From Butyrivibrio sp. (GTDB taxonomy: Bacteria > Bacillota_A > Clostridia > Lachnospirales > Lachnospiraceae), in contig JAGOGF010000087.1 in assembly GCA_017996845.1 (NCBI GenBank), forward strand, positions 1 to 10,775: a stretch of 10,775 nt of DNA, given 5' to 3'. Positions 1 to 7,538 of this stretch are shown in pieces. The translations under genes were made by a program, and so were the position numbers. Positions within the stretch are counted from its first letter, which is position 1, and each line of letters starts with the position of its first letter. The notes under the pieces were generated by a model. It was not told the DNA's origin and searched no databases. It saw nothing but the letters and a program-made list of their open reading frames with translations.

Positions 1-2406
1 TCCGGAAGCGATGTCATGTATCATGTATACTGTGGTGATTATGTATACCATTCGCTTCTGAATGGAAATCTATGGCCATTATATAATCCAATGTGGTATA
101 ACGGTGTCGAACTGATGCGATACTGGCCGCCTGCTGCCGCATATCTGATGGCAGGGTGTCAGACTTTGGCTGCCGGAAACGCATTTTATGGATATGTTGT
201 TTTTGCAGGATTTATTTTTATTGCCGGCGCGTGCGCATGGGCGATCATCGGCGCGGCGCATGAAAGAACCGGATTGGGTGTTTTTATCGGGGTGTTATGG
301 TTTTTTATGCCCAATAATCTTTATGCATTATTTGGTGAAGGCAATCTCCCGAGAGCGCTGATCATGACAGTATTGCCGTTGCTTATCATGTTTCTGTATG
401 ATTATCTGCAAAATGGAAAAGCAGGCAGTATGGCTGGAATCATCATTTCACTTACCTTTATTGTATTATGCCATGCAGGTTATGCGGGGATGATTGTAAT
501 TGCGGTACTGCTTTTTCTGATTGTCTATCAGATCATTTGCGGAACAAAGGGACGTGCAATCGATATTGTTTTCGGAATGATCCTGTCCTTTGCGGCAGAT
601 GGACTCTATTTATATCCTTCGGTTAAGGGCGGCATGGTTTCCGGTGATGCGGGCTCAAACACCGCTTCTGTCATGAAAGGGTTCTTTCAGAGCGGGTTTT
701 ATTCCCTGAATCCGATCGCGCGTCTTTCTTCGACGGCCATGTTCTACTATGGACTGGCAGCTTTTATACTGGCATTATTCGGAATCATTGCCGCCAGAAG
801 AAGAGAGATGCCGGGGTTCTGGACCGCGATTATTATTTTTTTCGGGACAACAGGTTCAGCGTATCCGCTTTTGAAATCGCTTCCGGGGGGACAGTACTTA
901 TGGATGCTCCGCTTTATTTCCATAGCACTTTGTATGATCCTGTTTTCCTTTTTACAATGGAAAACGCTGAAAAAACCATTGGTGATTCTGTTCTGCGTTC
1001 TGTTAGTGGCAGATACCATTCCTTCCCTGAGCCTGATTTATGGGAATATGTCTGCAGCAACACCGCAGCAGCGGTATGACGAAGTACAGAAAGAGACATT
1101 GATCGCAGAAGCACAGCATATGACCGGGCAGCGTATTGCGTTAATGGACGGAAGTACGCTTGGATCAGGAGGTGCTTTTCTGGTGTCGGATTACGGAGAT
1201 TGCAAAGAGGGAACCTTTGGTGCCGGCTGGGAAGCTTCTGTAACAGCTTCGCAGATCGTGCAGGTGAACCAGGCAATGACAGATGGCGATTACCGCTATA
1301 TGTTTGACAGGCTTCTGCTGCTTGGGGCAGATACTGTCATTATGAAAAAAAGTGCCATGCACGGAAAAGGCTTTGATGAAACGGATGCAAAAGAAGCCGC
1401 TTCTGCATGTGGCTATACACAAAAAGACAGTAACAATGAATATATTTTATATCATATGGATTCCATAACAGGGACATTTGGGCTGGCCAGCAGTTATCCG
1501 GGAATTGCAATCGGTTCAGATGCGGCTGATATTTCCAGAATGTTTCCTTCTGTAATTGAAATGACAGATGATTATCTGGATGATTACATGTATGAAGAAC
1601 TTTCCGGTTATAAAATTGTATTCCTGAATCATTTCCGATATCATGATCTGCAGGCAGCTCAGAATCTTGTGGTAAAGCTGAGTGAAAACGGTGTTCGGAT
1701 TGTGATATATGCAGACGGAATTCCGTTGGATAAGAACAGTCAGACGCAGAGATTTCTAGGGGTAGAATGTCAGCCGATCGAGTTTCATAATGGTTATCCG
1801 GAGTTTGATACGGTAAAGCTTGGGAAAGTAAGTCTGGATCTTTTCCCGAAAGAATACGCTTCATGGGAAACTGTTTATGTAAATGGGCTGGATAAAGTTC
1901 TGGGAACTGCAGAGGATCTGGACAAAAAGCTTGCTTTTTATGGTACAGTCAGAAATGACAATATTACGGTGGTGGCATTTAATCTTACCTATTTTTACAG
2001 TCTGACACATGATCCGACATTGGAACGTCTTTTGTCTGCAATCGTGGATACCTCAACAGATACACTGCCACGGCATCGGATCATTCCCATGACAGTAACC
2101 TATGAGCCGGATCAGATTGCAATACGGACACAGGACAGGACACAGCTGATGGCATCCGGTTCAGACACAGATATAGATGTGGAACAGATCAATACAACAC
2201 TTTCCTGTCACGATATCTTTTCCTCTGATCAGAAACTGACCAGGAGAGGAAATTTATTATATGTGGAGCCCGGAACTACGATAATTCGCCTGCATTATCC
2301 ATACTTCAGAGAGGGACTGATCATGAGCGCTGCAGGGCTTGCGGCAATAGCACTGTTTCTGCTTCAGATCAGGAAAACGGGCAGGCGAACAAACAAAGCA
2401 GTTTAG
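1..2406 (+). CDS. Large polytopic membrane protein, GT-C / YfhO / PTPS-related-like (5' end missing)
   Basis: The frame is open from base 1, and the first in-frame ATG is at 16. The residues around it (S-G-S-D-V-M-Y-H, then L-N-G-N-L-W-P-L-Y-N) look like the conserved first outside loop that follows an N-terminal membrane helix in GT-C-type proteins, so the true start is probably upstream. Numbered from the ATG at 16, hydrophobic segments lie near residues 58-80, 87-106, 113-131, 138-175 (two), 182-200, 241-260, 268-286, 295-313 and 319-335. A polar region of about 430 residues follows, then a last helix near 768-786 and a basic tail (R-K-T-G-R-R). This layout, a multi-helix core plus a large soluble part, fits envelope glycosyltransferase-like proteins of the YfhO or '6-pyruvoyl-tetrahydropterin synthase-related' membrane families. 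From family knowledge, such proteins modify or assemble surface glycans using lipid-linked sugars. The exact family is uncertain and I saw no firm catalytic signature. The gene ends 130 bp before the next one, in the same direction. Confidence 0.65.
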   Translation, partial: SGSDVMYHVYCGDYVYHSLLNGNLWPLYNPMWYNGVELMRYWPPAAAYLMAGCQTLAAGNAFYGYVVFAGFIFIAGACAWAIIGAAHERTGLGVFIGVLWFFMPNNLYALFGEGNLPRALIMTVLPLLIMFLYDYLQNGKAGSMAGIIISLTFIVLCHAGYAGMIVIAVLLFLIVYQIICGTKGRAIDIVFGMILSFAADGLYLYPSVKGGMVSGDAGSNTASVMKGFFQSGFYSLNPIARLSSTAMFYYGLAAFILALFGIIAARRREMPGFWTAIIIFFGTTGSAYPLLKSLPGGQYLWMLRFISIALCMILFSFLQWKTLKKPLVILFCVLLVADTIPSLSLIYGNMSAATPQQRYDEVQKETLIAEAQHMTGQRIALMDGSTLGSGGAFLVSDYGDCKEGTFGAGWEASVTASQIVQVNQAMTDGDYRYMFDRLLLLGADTVIMKKSAMHGKGFDETDAKEAASACGYTQKDSNNEYILYHMDSITGTFGLASSYPGIAIGSDAADISRMFPSVIEMTDDYLDDYMYEELSGYKIVFLNHFRYHDLQAAQNLVVKLSENGVRIVIYADGIPLDKNSQTQRFLGVECQPIEFHNGYPEFDTVKLGKVSLDLFPKEYASWETVYVNGLDKVLGTAEDLDKKLAFYGTVRNDNITVVAFNLTYFYSLTHDPTLERLLSAIVDTSTDTLPRHRIIPMTVTYEPDQIAIRTQDRTQLMASGSDTDIDVEQINTTLSCHDIFSSDQKLTRRGNLLYVEPGTTIIRLHYPYFREGLIMSAAGLAAIALFLLQIRKTGRRTNKAV

Positions 2407-2416
2407 TATTGTTTTT

Positions 2417-2444
2417 TTGACAGATTGTTATTATCATAAATAAG
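2417..2444 (+). promoter_or_regulatory. Possible sigma-A promoter ahead of the aldolase operon
   Basis: A perfect TTGACA -35 hexamer lies at 2417-2422. The best -10 at a normal distance is AATAAG at 2439-2444, four of six matches with a 16-base spacer. Transcription would start near 2451, almost exactly where the first hairpin arm begins. The -10 is weak and the region is AT-rich, so chance is possible. The six-gene run may instead be read through from upstream. Confidence 0.3.
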
Positions 2445-2448
2445 GACG

Positions 2449-2482
2449 GCTGCGGGTATTATTTCTCTATATGACCCGCAGC
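2449..2482 (+). promoter_or_regulatory. Hairpin in the leader of the aldolase gene (possible attenuator or weak terminator)
   Basis: GCTGCGGGT at 2449-2457 pairs perfectly with ACCCGCAGC at 2474-2482, leaving a 16-base loop. AATTTTAT follows, a poor T-tract, so a strong intrinsic terminator is doubtful. The loop segment TCTCTATAT (2464-2472) can also pair with ATGTAGAGA (2489-2497), with one G-U pair, which would make an H-type pseudoknot. The right arm can alternatively pair with a second copy of GCTGCGGG at 2515-2522, just before the ribosome site at 2525-2530. This is read directly from the sequence; any regulatory function is inferred. Confidence 0.45.
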
Positions 2483-2536
2483 AATTTTATGTAGAGAGTA
2501 TTGCTTATTTCGGTGCTGCGGGAAAGAGGATAGAAA

Positions 2537-4129
2537 ATGAAAAGAGTAAGTTTACTGGATTGCACGCTGCGTGACGGCGGTTATGTAAATGATTGGGAAT
2601 TTGGTCATGACAATCTGGTCAGTATATTTGAAAGAGTGGTAGACGCGGGAACCGATATTGTTGAAATCGGTTTTCTGGATGACCGTCGCCCGTTTGATAT
2701 GAACCGCAGTATTATGCCGGATACGGATTGCGCTGCCAGAATATATGGTGAGCTGGACAGAAAGCAGGCAAAGGTTTTCGGCATGATCGATTATGGAACC
2801 TGTTCACTGGAACATATCAGGCCACGGAGTGAGAGCTGGCTGGATGGCATTCGTGTTATTTTCAAAAAGCATTTGCGGGTGGAAGCACTTGCATTTTGCA
2901 GTGAACTCAAAAAACTGGGGTATATTGTTTTTGCACAGCTTGTAAGTGTAACGTCATATTCAGATGAAGAACTGCTGGATTTGATCAGACTTGCAAATGA
3001 AGTCATTCCGGATGCGGTTTCCATGGTGGATACCTATGGACTGATGCATCAGAATAATCTGGATCATTTTCTGGGAATTCTGGATCAGAATCTGGATCCA
3101 CGGATTGCAATCGGATACCATGGCCATAATAATTTCCAGATGGGGTATGCGAATTGTATTACGATGCTGGCGCATGAGACGGACAGAGAACTGCTCGTGG
3201 ACGGAAGCCTGTACGGTATGGGGAAAAGTGCTGGAAACGCGCCGATTGAACTGATTGCGATGCATATGAACAGCCAGTATGGCAGGAAATATCAGATCAG
3301 TCAGTATCTGGAAGCAATTGATGCGAATATCATGCAGTTCTATACACCGGCAACCTGGGGGTATAATCTTTTCTTTTATCTGGCGGCATCAAACGACTGC
3401 CATCCCAGTTATGTGAAGCAGTTGATGAATAAGAAAACGTTGTCCATTCATCAGGTGAATGAACTTCTGGGGAGACTGGAAGGTGAGAAGAAGCTGTTAT
3501 ATGATGCAGAGTATATGGAACAACTGTATCTGGAATACCAGGACAAGAATATCAATGATACGGCAGATGCAGAAAGACTGAAGAAGGAACTGGAAGGACA
3601 TTCTGTACTGATCGTCGGACCCGGAAAGACCATGTTTTCGGAGCAGGCTAGCGTGCAGCAGTTTGTGCAGGATAAGAAACCTGTCGTTATTTCCATTAAC
3701 TATGTTCCTGAAAAAATAGTACCGGATTATGTTTTCCTCAGTAATTCCAAGCGGTATATTCAGGTTGCAACAGCATTATCACGGGGGAACTGCAAGGAAA
3801 TAGCAACCTCCAATATAACTTCAGCAGGCAAACCTTTTGATTTTGTGATAAATGTCAGTGATCTGCTGGACAGAGAATCACGCTTTATTGATAATTCGCT
3901 GATGATGCTGCTCAAAACAATGATGCGGATTGGAATCACAAATGTTACCCTCGCAGGCTTTGATGGTTATTCCGGAACAGATCAGAACTATTTTGATGAA
4001 GGCAAGGAATATGATTTTGCGAGAAAGCAGGCGGAATATCTCAATGCCTATATGTCAGATTTTTTATGCAAAAATGCCGGACAGCTGCGGGTTAATTTCC
4101 TGACAGCAACGAAGTATCTGAAGGACTGA
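2537..4129 (+). CDS. HMGL/DmpG-type aldolase with an additional C-terminal domain
   Basis: The N-terminal part (about residues 1-300) is a DRE-TIM/HMGL-like TIM barrel. It has D8-C-T-L-R12-D13-G-G at the first strand (catalytic Arg and metal Asp), the metal motif H195-G-H197-N198, and G227-M-G-K-S-A-G-N234. Relatives such as 4-hydroxy-2-oxovalerate aldolase (DmpG) make or split 4-hydroxy-2-oxo acids from pyruvate and an aldehyde with a divalent metal. At 530 residues it is much longer than DmpG (about 340). A linker near 300-350 is rich in charged residues. From H355 a second alpha/beta domain starts with V-L-I-V-G-P-G-K, a nucleotide-binding-like strand-loop, and runs to the end. I do not recognise that domain with certainty; it faintly resembles Rossmann-like DUF115 proteins. 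The ATG at 2537 has AGAGGA at 2525-2530, 6 bases upstream. It is the first gene of a six-gene run, which points to making a glycan building block rather than degrading aromatics. The substrate is unknown. Confidence 0.85.
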   Translation: MKRVSLLDCTLRDGGYVNDWEFGHDNLVSIFERVVDAGTDIVEIGFLDDRRPFDMNRSIMPDTDCAARIYGELDRKQAKVFGMIDYGTCSLEHIRPRSESWLDGIRVIFKKHLRVEALAFCSELKKLGYIVFAQLVSVTSYSDEELLDLIRLANEVIPDAVSMVDTYGLMHQNNLDHFLGILDQNLDPRIAIGYHGHNNFQMGYANCITMLAHETDRELLVDGSLYGMGKSAGNAPIELIAMHMNSQYGRKYQISQYLEAIDANIMQFYTPATWGYNLFFYLAASNDCHPSYVKQLMNKKTLSIHQVNELLGRLEGEKKLLYDAEYMEQLYLEYQDKNINDTADAERLKKELEGHSVLIVGPGKTMFSEQASVQQFVQDKKPVVISINYVPEKIVPDYVFLSNSKRYIQVATALSRGNCKEIATSNITSAGKPFDFVINVSDLLDRESRFIDNSLMMLLKTMMRIGITNVTLAGFDGYSGTDQNYFDEGKEYDFARKQAEYLNAYMSDFLCKNAGQLRVNFLTATKYLKD

Positions 4130-4134
4130 ATACG

Positions 4135-4797
4135 ATGAAAAAATATGAACTGGTCATTTTCGATGTGGATGGTACGCTTCTGGATACGACAGAAGGCGTA
4201 TTGTCTGCTGTAAAATATACGATTGCACAGTTTGGTTTTGCTCCGTTGTCTGACGCGCAGCTTCGCAGATTTATCGGACCGCCGATACAGAATTCCTTTG
4301 CGGATGCATATGGGCTAAAGGGCGATATTTTGCAGGATATTGCAACGGTGTTTCGAAATGAATATAAAGAACATACACTGCTGCAGGCGATGCCTTACGA
4401 AGGAATTTATGATGTTTTTGCAGGACTGCAGGAGCGAAAAATAAAAACAGCAGTTGCGACCTATAAAAGGGAAGATTATGCATTGACGCTTCTGAAACAT
4501 TTTCATTTTGACAGTTATACTGATATCATGCATGGAGCTGATCATGAGAATCGGCTCAAAAAAAGCGATATTATCAAATTATGTATGCAGGAAAGCAGCG
4601 TATCGGATCTGTCAAAGGTATTGATGGTAGGCGATACGGATAATGATGCGCAGGGTGCACAGGCGCTTGGAGTTGATTTCCTTGCTGTCAGTTTCGGATT
4701 CGGGTATCAGAAAGGGGAGATGCCGGAGCGGTATCCCTGTATCGGGATAGCGGATACTGCGCAGGAAATCTTGCAGAGAATAGATGAAGCGTGCTGA
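4135..4797 (+). CDS. HAD-superfamily phosphatase (phosphoglycolate-phosphatase-like)
   Basis: This 220-residue cytoplasmic protein has all four HAD motifs. Motif I is D10-V-D12-G-T-L-L-D, where D10 is the nucleophile and D12 the general acid/base. Motif II has T109 in V-A-T-Y-K. Motif III is a lysine at K142 or K143 in R-L-K-K-S-D. Motif IV is G-D167-T-D-N-D171, which binds Mg2+. A helical cap between residues about 15 and 85 places it in subfamily IA, with Gph/PgmB-type phosphatases. The length is normal. The family hydrolyses small phosphate esters, sometimes acting as a mutase; the substrate cannot be read from sequence. It starts 5 bp after the aldolase stop, with GAAGGA in the aldolase's last codons as ribosome site, so the two are probably translated together. 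In this setting it may dephosphorylate an intermediate before or after the aldol step, which is inference. Confidence 0.88.
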   Translation: MKKYELVIFDVDGTLLDTTEGVLSAVKYTIAQFGFAPLSDAQLRRFIGPPIQNSFADAYGLKGDILQDIATVFRNEYKEHTLLQAMPYEGIYDVFAGLQERKIKTAVATYKREDYALTLLKHFHFDSYTDIMHGADHENRLKKSDIIKLCMQESSVSDLSKVLMVGDTDNDAQGAQALGVDFLAVSFGFGYQKGEMPERYPCIGIADTAQEILQRIDEAC

Positions 4798-4843
4798 CAT
4801 CGGATCATGTTCCGCACACGTTTGACTGAAAGGGTAGGATATT

Positions 4844-6640
4844 ATGATAAAAGTAGCAAAATATATTGCAGAGTTTCTGGTACAAAATGGAATCAAAGAC
4901 TGCTTCATGGTGACCGGTGGAGGAGCGATGCATCTGGATGATGCGATTGGACATCAGCAGGGTATCCACTGCACATTTAATCATCATGAACAGGCCTGTG
5001 CAATTGCTGCGGAAGGCTATACCCGTATGAGCGGCAAGATTGCTGCGGTATGTGTGACGAGCGGCCCGGGGGGAACCAATGCAATTACCGGTGTAATGGG
5101 GGGCTGGGTGGATTCTATTCCCATGTTCATCTTAACCGGGCAGGTAAAAAGGGAGACTACGATCTGGTCCTGTCAGGAGCTGGGACTTCGTCAGCTCGGT
5201 GATCAGGAGTTCGATATTATTCATTCTGTCGGAAATATGACCAAGTACTGTGCAATGGTGACGGATCCGCTTACAATTGCCTATCATCTGGAAAAAGCAC
5301 TCTATCTGGCGAAAAAAGGCCGCGGCGGTCCGGTATGGCTGGATATACCGCTGGATGTGCAGGGTGCACAGATCGATCCGGAAAAGCTCAGTCATTATGA
5401 ACCGCAGGCAGAAGATCCCTGGGAAGTTCCGGAAGTAACACAGGAGACAATTGACGCGGTTATCGACAGGATCAGGCAGGCAAAAGCACCGCTGATCCTT
5501 GCGGGCACAGGTATACGTCTGGGCGGCGCGCATGATTTGTTCCTGCAGTTGGTTGAAAAGCTGCAGATTCCGGTTGTGACAGCATGGAACGCCAATGATA
5601 CGCTTGCTTTTGACAGCCCCTTTTTTGCAGGAATGCCTGGAACAGTAGGGACGAGACCCGGTAATTTTGCAGTACAGAATTGTGATCTTCTGATTTCACT
5701 CGGCTGCAGGATGAACATTCGTATGATCGGCTATAATCATTATGATTTTGCCCGTAATGCATATAAAATTGTGGTCGACATTGATCCCAAAGAACTGATG
5801 AAACCGACAGTTCATCCGGATATGCCGATCAATGCGGATGTAAAGGACTTCCTGGCAAAAATGTGTGCAGCTCCCTATGAAGCTGCGAATCAGCATGCCG
5901 GATGGCTGACCTGGTGCCGGCAGCTGGTTGGGAAATATCCTGCAGTATTACCGGAATACCGCCATACAGAAGGATTGATTAACCCGTATGTTCTGATCGA
6001 CAGACTTTTCGGACAGCTGCAAAGCGATGACCGCGTTATTACAGGAAACGGCGCTGCCTGTGTCATTACTTTTCAGGCATGTAAAATCAGACAGGGACAG
6101 CGTATGTTCACCAATTCAGGCTGCGCAGCCATGGGATATGGATTTCCTGCGGCACTGGGTGTTGCCGTTTCAGACAACACCAGGAGAACCATCTGCATCG
6201 ACGGGGATGGAAGCTTTATGATGAACCTGCAGGAGCTTGCAACAGTTGCCTGGAATAAGCTGAATCTGAAGATTATCATTTTGAATAATAACGGTTACCT
6301 TTCCATACGCCAGACACAGCGCAATCTCTTTCAGCCGCCGTTCATCGGGATTGATGATAACAGCGGTGTCGGTTTCCCGGATTTTGAAAAACTTGCAGAC
6401 GCTTTCGGAGTAGGCTATTATGTACTTCGTGGTGAGAATGAATGTGATATGGTACTGGCAAAAGCGCTTGCAAGTGACGGACCATGTATCATTGAGGCAG
6501 TGGTGGATCCGGATCAGAACTTTGCGCCCAAATCATCTTCCAGGGTATTGCCGGATGGGCGGATTACATCGCCGTCCTTAGATGATATGGCCCCATTTTT
6601 ACCGCGGGAAGAATTTGACAGCATTCATTTTGCGCAATAA
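4844..6640 (+). CDS. Thiamine-diphosphate-dependent enzyme, acetolactate-synthase-like
   Basis: At 598 residues this is a full-length three-domain ThDP enzyme of the acetohydroxyacid synthase/pyruvate oxidase group. The N-terminal PYR domain carries the catalytic glutamate E49 in F-N-H-H-E-Q-A-C, followed by T-S-G-P-G-G-T-N. A central domain follows (about 195-335, with S-L-G-C-R-M near its end). The C-terminal PP domain has the ThDP/Mg2+ motif D453-G-D-G-S ending near N482-N483-G-Y. The catalytic Glu argues against glyoxylate carboligase, which lacks it. The family decarboxylates a 2-oxo acid and either releases the aldehyde or joins the two-carbon unit to another carbonyl. No IlvN-like regulatory subunit or other branched-chain gene is adjacent, so a housekeeping role is unlikely. 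AGGGTAGGA at 4831-4839 sits just before the ATG. With an aldolase and an oxo-acid reductase nearby, it most likely makes or uses a 2-oxo acid or aldehyde in glycan precursor synthesis. Confidence 0.85.
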   Translation: MIKVAKYIAEFLVQNGIKDCFMVTGGGAMHLDDAIGHQQGIHCTFNHHEQACAIAAEGYTRMSGKIAAVCVTSGPGGTNAITGVMGGWVDSIPMFILTGQVKRETTIWSCQELGLRQLGDQEFDIIHSVGNMTKYCAMVTDPLTIAYHLEKALYLAKKGRGGPVWLDIPLDVQGAQIDPEKLSHYEPQAEDPWEVPEVTQETIDAVIDRIRQAKAPLILAGTGIRLGGAHDLFLQLVEKLQIPVVTAWNANDTLAFDSPFFAGMPGTVGTRPGNFAVQNCDLLISLGCRMNIRMIGYNHYDFARNAYKIVVDIDPKELMKPTVHPDMPINADVKDFLAKMCAAPYEAANQHAGWLTWCRQLVGKYPAVLPEYRHTEGLINPYVLIDRLFGQLQSDDRVITGNGAACVITFQACKIRQGQRMFTNSGCAAMGYGFPAALGVAVSDNTRRTICIDGDGSFMMNLQELATVAWNKLNLKIIILNNNGYLSIRQTQRNLFQPPFIGIDDNSGVGFPDFEKLADAFGVGYYVLRGENECDMVLAKALASDGPCIIEAVVDPDQNFAPKSSSRVLPDGRITSPSLDDMAPFLPREEFDSIHFAQ

Positions 6641-6643
6641 CTT

Positions 6644-6674
6644 TCTGGTTTGTATTTCTATCTGACAGACCAGA
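6644..6674 (+). promoter_or_regulatory. Intergenic hairpin between the ThDP enzyme and licD-like genes
   Basis: TCTGGTTTGT at 6644-6653 can pair with ACAGACCAGA at 6665-6674 over 10 bp, with one G-U pair and an 11-base loop. No T-tract follows, so it does not look like a terminator. It ends 5 bases before the licD-like ribosome site at 6680 and could affect mRNA processing or translation of that gene. The role is inferred. Confidence 0.35.
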
Positions 6675-6679
6675 CTGAC

Positions 6680-6685
6680 GGAGGA
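6680..6685 (+). promoter_or_regulatory. Ribosome binding site that fixes a TTG start
   Basis: GGAGGA lies 7 bases before TTG at 6693. No ATG occurs in this frame until codon 60, inside the conserved LicD core, so the TTG is the credible start. Confidence 0.75.
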
Positions 6686-6692
6686 TATTTTT

Positions 6693-7538
6693 TTGAACGA
6701 CGAATATAGTTATCTGGACAGACTGCATCAGTCTAATTATGAGCTTTTGTGTGAAGTGGACAGAATCTGCAAAAAGCATGATATACAGTACTTTCTTCAT
6801 GGAGGTACTTTTCTGGGAGCGGTTCGGCATCAGGATTTTATTCCATGGGATGATGATGTTGATATTGCAATGAAAAGAGAGGATTATGACCGCTTTGTTC
6901 AGATCTATCCGCAGGAAGCAGATCCGCAGTTTAAGCTTCTGAGGTTTGAGGATTACCCGCAGTTTTTTGACTTTATATCTAAAATTACGGATACTTCGGT
7001 TACCATGGCACACACGGCTTATGGATATGAAGATTTTTATGACGGCCGTTACAATCATCCTTCATTGGATCTGTTCGTGTTCGATCATGTGGGACCCGGG
7101 CATAAACATAATCTTACCCGCCTTCAGATGCTGTATGCGCTTGCAATGGGGCATCGTCCAATGATTGATTACAGTAAATTTCATGGAATCCGTCTGGCCG
7201 GCGCGCATGTTCTCTCAGCGATCGGAAGGTGTATCCCGTTTCAAAAGATTGCTTCGTGGTATAAAAAAGCACAGGTTTGTGAAAATAAAGGCAATGAGGA
7301 CAGTAAGACTCTGTTCCTCTCAAACGAGCAGCAGCATCCGCATTACTGGGGATTGGAATATGATTCGGATTATTACAGGGGCGGAATAACAATGCCGATC
7401 CGTGATCGTCTGTTCCCGGTTCCGGATTGTTATGATAAGTGGCTGCATGATGTATATGGTGACTACAGAAAGCTTCCGCCCATGGAGCAGAGAAAGCCGC
7501 AGCATATAAGCGAGATCATTGAGGAGATTGGCGTATGA
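6693..7538 (+). CDS. LicD-family phosphotransferase
   Basis: This 281-residue cytoplasmic protein carries the LicD core near its N terminus. H36-G-G-T-F-L-G-A-V-R-H is followed by I-P-W-D53-D54-D55-V-D57-I-A-M, the metal-binding aspartate cluster of this nucleotidyltransferase-fold family. From family knowledge, LicD proteins move a phospho-alcohol (phosphocholine in pneumococcus; phosphoribitol in the related fukutin group) from a CDP-activated donor to a sugar hydroxyl. No choline uptake or kinase genes (licA, licB, licC) are next to it. The only cytidylyltransferase in the window is the IspD-like protein at 8559-9224, so the donor is more likely a CDP-polyol or CDP-hydroxyacid than CDP-choline; this is inference. 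Translation starts at TTG behind GGAGGA. The stop codon overlaps the next start in ATGA, so the dehydrogenase is probably translationally coupled. Confidence 0.88.
   Translation: MNDEYSYLDRLHQSNYELLCEVDRICKKHDIQYFLHGGTFLGAVRHQDFIPWDDDVDIAMKREDYDRFVQIYPQEADPQFKLLRFEDYPQFFDFISKITDTSVTMAHTAYGYEDFYDGRYNHPSLDLFVFDHVGPGHKHNLTRLQMLYALAMGHRPMIDYSKFHGIRLAGAHVLSAIGRCIPFQKIASWYKKAQVCENKGNEDSKTLFLSNEQQHPHYWGLEYDSDYYRGGITMPIRDRLFPVPDCYDKWLHDVYGDYRKLPPMEQRKPQHISEIIEEIGV

Noticed and set aside
2411..2418. T-run just after the membrane-protein gene as an intrinsic terminator
   Set aside because: No convincing GC-rich stem precedes it, and its end forms part of the possible TTGACA -35 element.
2449..2522. 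Inverted repeats as ends of an invertible promoter (phase-variation switch)
   Set aside because: The arms are only 8-9 bp, the possible segment is under 75 bases, and no invertase gene is visible. RNA pairing explains them more simply.
5132..5896. Reverse-strand open frames inside the ThDP enzyme gene, and similar ones across the window
   Set aside because: They lie opposite well-supported genes, have no recognisable domains, and their residue content looks like antisense translation.
6027..6221. Short + strand open frame inside the ThDP enzyme gene
   Set aside because: It overlaps the conserved PP domain in another frame, with no domain match or independent context.
4844..6640. Housekeeping acetolactate synthase (ilvB) for branched-chain amino acids
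   Set aside because: No ilvN, ilvC, ilvD or leu genes are adjacent; the neighbours are glycan-related enzymes.
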